A stretch of 9,214 nt of DNA, taken from positions 49,987-59,200 of the forward strand of contig DPHE01000064.1 in the NCBI GenBank assembly GCA_003521815.1, in the 5' to 3' direction. Origin of the DNA: Colwellia sp. (GTDB taxonomy: Bacteria > Pseudomonadota > Gammaproteobacteria > Enterobacterales > Alteromonadaceae). Under the pieces are notes generated by a model. That model was not told the origin of the DNA. It worked only from the letters and a program-made list of their open reading frames with translations, and searched no databases. Numbering within the stretch: the first letter of the stretch is position 1; each line of letters opens with the position of its first letter. This document shows positions 6,419-9,214 of this stretch, one piece after another. Made by a program: the position numbers and the translations under genes.

Positions 6419-6451
6419 TTACATAATTCATCCTTATATAGAAGAAAATTC

Positions 6452-9214
6452 ATGCTACCCCGTATTGATCATCAAACGCACCTTTCTCCTCTTTATGAAC
6501 GTTTTATCACGTCACTGAAAAACAATGGTTTTACAGGCGATATAAATGCTAGTTATAGTGCACGTTTATCGGTTGCCACTGACAATAGTATTTATCAACA
6601 ATTACCTAAACTGGTAATTAATCCTCGCACTAGGCAAGACATTGTTGTGCTCACGAAAACCGCAAGTGAAGATCAATACAGCGAAATAAAATTTAGCGCA
6701 CGTGGTGGCGGTACCGGAACTAATGGTCAAAGTTTAACGCCTGGTATTATTGTTGATTTGTCTAAGTACATGAATAAAGTGCTTGAAATCAACGTAGAAG
6801 AAAAATGGGTGAAAGTTGAAGCGGGTGTTATTAAAGATCAACTTAATGACTATTTACGCCCTCATGGTTTTTTCTTTGCTCCTGATTTATCTACGTCTAG
6901 TCGCGCGACTATTGGCGGCATGATTAATACTGATGCATCAGGACAGGGCTCATTAGTGTATGGAAAAACCTCTAATCATGTTTTATCTCTTGAGTCCGTT
7001 TTAGCGAATGGCGATCTACTCAATACAGCCCCAATGACTATGGAACAGGCACAATTATTAGCCAAAGAAGACAGCAGTCACGGACAAATAACAAAACAAG
7101 TATTGGCGTCAAGTTTGGATAATCGTCAACTTATTTTAGAAAAATTCCCACGTTTAAATCGATTTCTAACGGGTTATGATTTAGAAAATGTTTTACAAAA
7201 TGAAGAAAACACCTTTGATCTAAGTCGTTTAATCACAGGCTCTGAAGGTTCATTGGCGTTTGTTTGTCAGGCAAAACTTAACATAACCCCTATTAGCCTA
7301 GCTAAAACATTGATTAACATTAAATATGACAGTTTTGATTCGGCACTGCGCCATTCTCCCTTTTTAGTTAGGGCCAAAGCAACATCAGTTGAAACCATTG
7401 ATAGCAAAGTATTGAACTTAGCTAAGCAAGATATTGTTTGGCACAGTGTCAGTGATTTAATCACTGATGTGCCTGATAAAGTCATGGATGGTATTAATAT
7501 TGTTGAATTTAATGGCACAACGGTTGATGCATTAGCTGAGCAAGTGACACTATTAACCCAAGGGTTAGATGAAACTATTGCTAGTGACAACACGGGTGGT
7601 GTTATTGGTTATCAAGTGACATCTGATTTAGTTAGTATAAATAAACTTTATACTATGCGTAAAAAAGCAGTGGGTTTATTAGGAAACACTGAGGGGAGTC
7701 AAAAACCGTTAGCATTTGCAGAAGACACCGCGGTACCTCCTGAAAACTTAGCTGATTATATTGGTGAGTTTCGCCAATTACTTGATAGCTATAATTTACA
7801 TTATGGGATGTTTGGTCATGTTGATGCAGGGGTGTTACATGTACGCCCAGCACTTGATATTTGCGATCCAGAGCAAGAAAAACTACTGAGAACGTTATCT
7901 GATGAAGTGGTAAAGCTTACCGCTAAATATGGTGGTTTAATGTGGGGAGAGCACGGTAAAGGTTATCGCTCTGAATATGCCCCCGCATTTTTTGGTGAAG
8001 AATTATTTAACGAGCTTAGAAAAATTAAAGCCGTGTTTGATCCATTAAACAAAATGAATCCAGGTAAAATTTGTACCCCAATAGACTCTAACGAACAATT
8101 GGTTAGTGTTGATGACACTAAACGTGGCTTCTATGACAGACAAATTCCAGTTGAAGTAAAAGAGTCTTTTACCGCCGCGATGGATTGTAACGGTAATGGT
8201 TTATGCTTCAACTATGATGCAAACAGCCCAATGTGCCCGTCAAGTAAAATAACAAAAGATAGACGTCACTCCCCTAAAGGGCGAGCAGGCTTAATGCGTG
8301 AATGGTTGCGTTTATTAGAAAAGCAGGGCGTAGACATTTTAGCGCTTGAGCAAGATATTAATAATTGGAGCATCAAAAAGTTACTTGATACGAGCATTGC
8401 TAAATTCAAAATAACATTCTTATCTAAAGCTGACAATAAAGACGATTTTTCTCACGAAGTAATGGAAGCGATGCAAGGCTGTTTAGCGTGCAAAGCGTGT
8501 GCTAGCCAATGCCCAATTAAGGTTGATGTACCTGACTTTAGAAGTCGTTTTATTAACCTGTATCACTCGCGCTATCCTAGACCATTAAAAGATCATTTGG
8601 TGGCTAATGTTGAAATTTTAGCGCCGTTGATGGCAACTGCACCAAAACTGATTAACAGTATCTTAAGCTTAAAAGCGTATGATACCTTGTCTGAAAAAAC
8701 CATTGGCTATGTTAATACACCATTGCTTAGCGTACCTACATTGAAAAAACAGGTAAAGCAGGCAGGGTACTCGGGTTTCGACTTAACCAAGCTACAATAT
8801 TTGACTGATAAGCAACGTGAAGGCTACGTGCTAATTGTTCAAGATCCCTTTACTTCATTTTATGATGCTAATACCGTACAAAGCATGATGGCACTCATTA
8901 GAAAATTCGGTTTAGAGCCTATTTTATTACCGTTCAAACCTAATGGTAAAGCGCAACATGTTAAAGGGTTTTTAGCGCGTTTTGCTAAAACGGCAAAATC
9001 GAGCAGTGAGTTTTTAAACCAGATAGCCGCGTTAAATATGCCTATGGTGGGAATGGATGCTTCGATGGTACTTTGTTATCGTGATGAATACGCTAAAACG
9101 TTAGGGGATAAGCGGGGTGACTTTAAGGTGCTGTTAGCACATGAATGGTTATTGTCATTTATCAAAAAAGAGACAACGCTCAACTCTAACATTAACACCC
9201 ATATCAATATCAAT
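6452..9214 (+). CDS. ydiJ: YdiJ-type FAD/iron-sulfur 2-hydroxyacid dehydrogenase (3' end beyond window)
   Basis: This frame is open for 921 codons without a stop and runs off the right edge. E. coli YdiJ has about 1,018 residues, so roughly 100 are missing. The N-terminal FAD-binding domain (PCMH type) has GGGTGTNG at 85-92 and a TIGGMINTDASG block near 155. The FAD-linked oxidase C-terminal domain carries GHVDAG (H456, D458) and GEHGKG (E500, H501), probable metal and substrate ligands, then FDPLNKMNPGK. A cysteine region follows with C579, C585 and C595-P, then a ferredoxin-like C-x2-C-x2-C-x3-CP motif (C677, C680, C683, C687). Homologues oxidise D-2-hydroxyacids; E. coli YdiJ is reported to act on D-2-hydroxyglutarate. 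Substrate here is inferred. MurQ releases D-lactate, so a D-lactate role is conceivable, but the gene has its own promoter and is not in the murQ operon. Confidence 0.93.
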   Translation, partial: MLPRIDHQTHLSPLYERFITSLKNNGFTGDINASYSARLSVATDNSIYQQLPKLVINPRTRQDIVVLTKTASEDQYSEIKFSARGGGTGTNGQSLTPGIIVDLSKYMNKVLEINVEEKWVKVEAGVIKDQLNDYLRPHGFFFAPDLSTSSRATIGGMINTDASGQGSLVYGKTSNHVLSLESVLANGDLLNTAPMTMEQAQLLAKEDSSHGQITKQVLASSLDNRQLILEKFPRLNRFLTGYDLENVLQNEENTFDLSRLITGSEGSLAFVCQAKLNITPISLAKTLINIKYDSFDSALRHSPFLVRAKATSVETIDSKVLNLAKQDIVWHSVSDLITDVPDKVMDGINIVEFNGTTVDALAEQVTLLTQGLDETIASDNTGGVIGYQVTSDLVSINKLYTMRKKAVGLLGNTEGSQKPLAFAEDTAVPPENLADYIGEFRQLLDSYNLHYGMFGHVDAGVLHVRPALDICDPEQEKLLRTLSDEVVKLTAKYGGLMWGEHGKGYRSEYAPAFFGEELFNELRKIKAVFDPLNKMNPGKICTPIDSNEQLVSVDDTKRGFYDRQIPVEVKESFTAAMDCNGNGLCFNYDANSPMCPSSKITKDRRHSPKGRAGLMREWLRLLEKQGVDILALEQDINNWSIKKLLDTSIAKFKITFLSKADNKDDFSHEVMEAMQGCLACKACASQCPIKVDVPDFRSRFINLYHSRYPRPLKDHLVANVEILAPLMATAPKLINSILSLKAYDTLSEKTIGYVNTPLLSVPTLKKQVKQAGYSGFDLTKLQYLTDKQREGYVLIVQDPFTSFYDANTVQSMMALIRKFGLEPILLPFKPNGKAQHVKGFLARFAKTAKSSSEFLNQIAALNMPMVGMDASMVLCYRDEYAKTLGDKRGDFKVLLAHEWLLSFIKKETTLNSNINTHININ

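Larger units (their letters stand above)
6175..6451. other. Gene-free spacer with several inverted repeats
   Basis: No coding frame of useful length is found on either strand. The longest plus-strand ATG frame I noted encodes about 14 residues and has no ribosome-binding site. The stretch is AT-rich and holds small inverted repeats: a palindrome with six-base arms (6201-6215, AACTAATATTTAGTT), a longer hairpin (6309-6338), a five-pair hairpin (6376-6389), and an outer pair of seven-base arms (6292-6298 with 6372-6378). An extended -10 promoter for the next gene is at 6410-6418. The left part is probably the former downstream region of the deleted pump gene. Confidence 0.6.

Noticed and set aside
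7267..7593. Open frame of 108 codons on the minus strand inside ydiJ
   Set aside because: The plus-strand frame is a continuous conserved FAD oxidoreductase. The antisense translation is serine- and leucine-rich, as expected of a shadow frame.
7653..7853. Open frame of 66 codons on the minus strand inside ydiJ
   Set aside because: Antisense to the conserved GHVDAG region of the FAD-linked oxidase domain, with no independent support.

Overview
The window reads as an ordinary chromosomal segment of an AT-rich marine gammaproteobacterium, most like the Alteromonadales (Colwellia or Thalassotalea type). This is inferred from recalled similarity of the proteins (QueE and MurQ align closely with the E. 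coli proteins from memory), not from any search. I see no phage, insertion sequence, CRISPR, tRNA or rRNA.

Left part (1-2546): on the minus strand, queC is followed 49 bases later by a six-transmembrane voltage-gated-type potassium channel. queE starts divergently from queC. QueC and QueE are two steps of the 7-deazaguanine (queuosine precursor) pathway, and queD and queF are not in the window. queE converges on alr, with a short hairpin between them.

Middle part (2547-5994): this is a cell-wall block. alr (alanine racemase, minus strand) is divergent from a tight plus-strand pair, murQ and namZ. NamZ-type enzymes release N-acetylmuramic acid (MurNAc) from peptidoglycan fragments, and MurQ converts MurNAc 6-phosphate to GlcNAc 6-phosphate. 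Together they look like a two-gene MurNAc salvage operon. The uptake and kinase steps between them must be encoded elsewhere.

Right part (5995-9214): directly after the namZ stop codon, and in the same frame, lie 59 codons that look like the extreme C-terminus of an RND (AcrB-like) efflux pump permease. Nothing of its remaining roughly thousand codons is present. I read this as a deletion relic, and it is the most unusual thing in the window. A gene-free stretch with several inverted repeats and an extended -10 promoter follows, then a long ydiJ-type FAD/iron-sulfur oxidoreductase gene that stays open for 921 codons and runs off the right edge.

I found no convincing new multi-gene system. 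The observations worth checking are the pump relic, the minimal murQ-namZ operon, the repeats upstream of alr, murQ and ydiJ, and the unusual tail of the channel protein.
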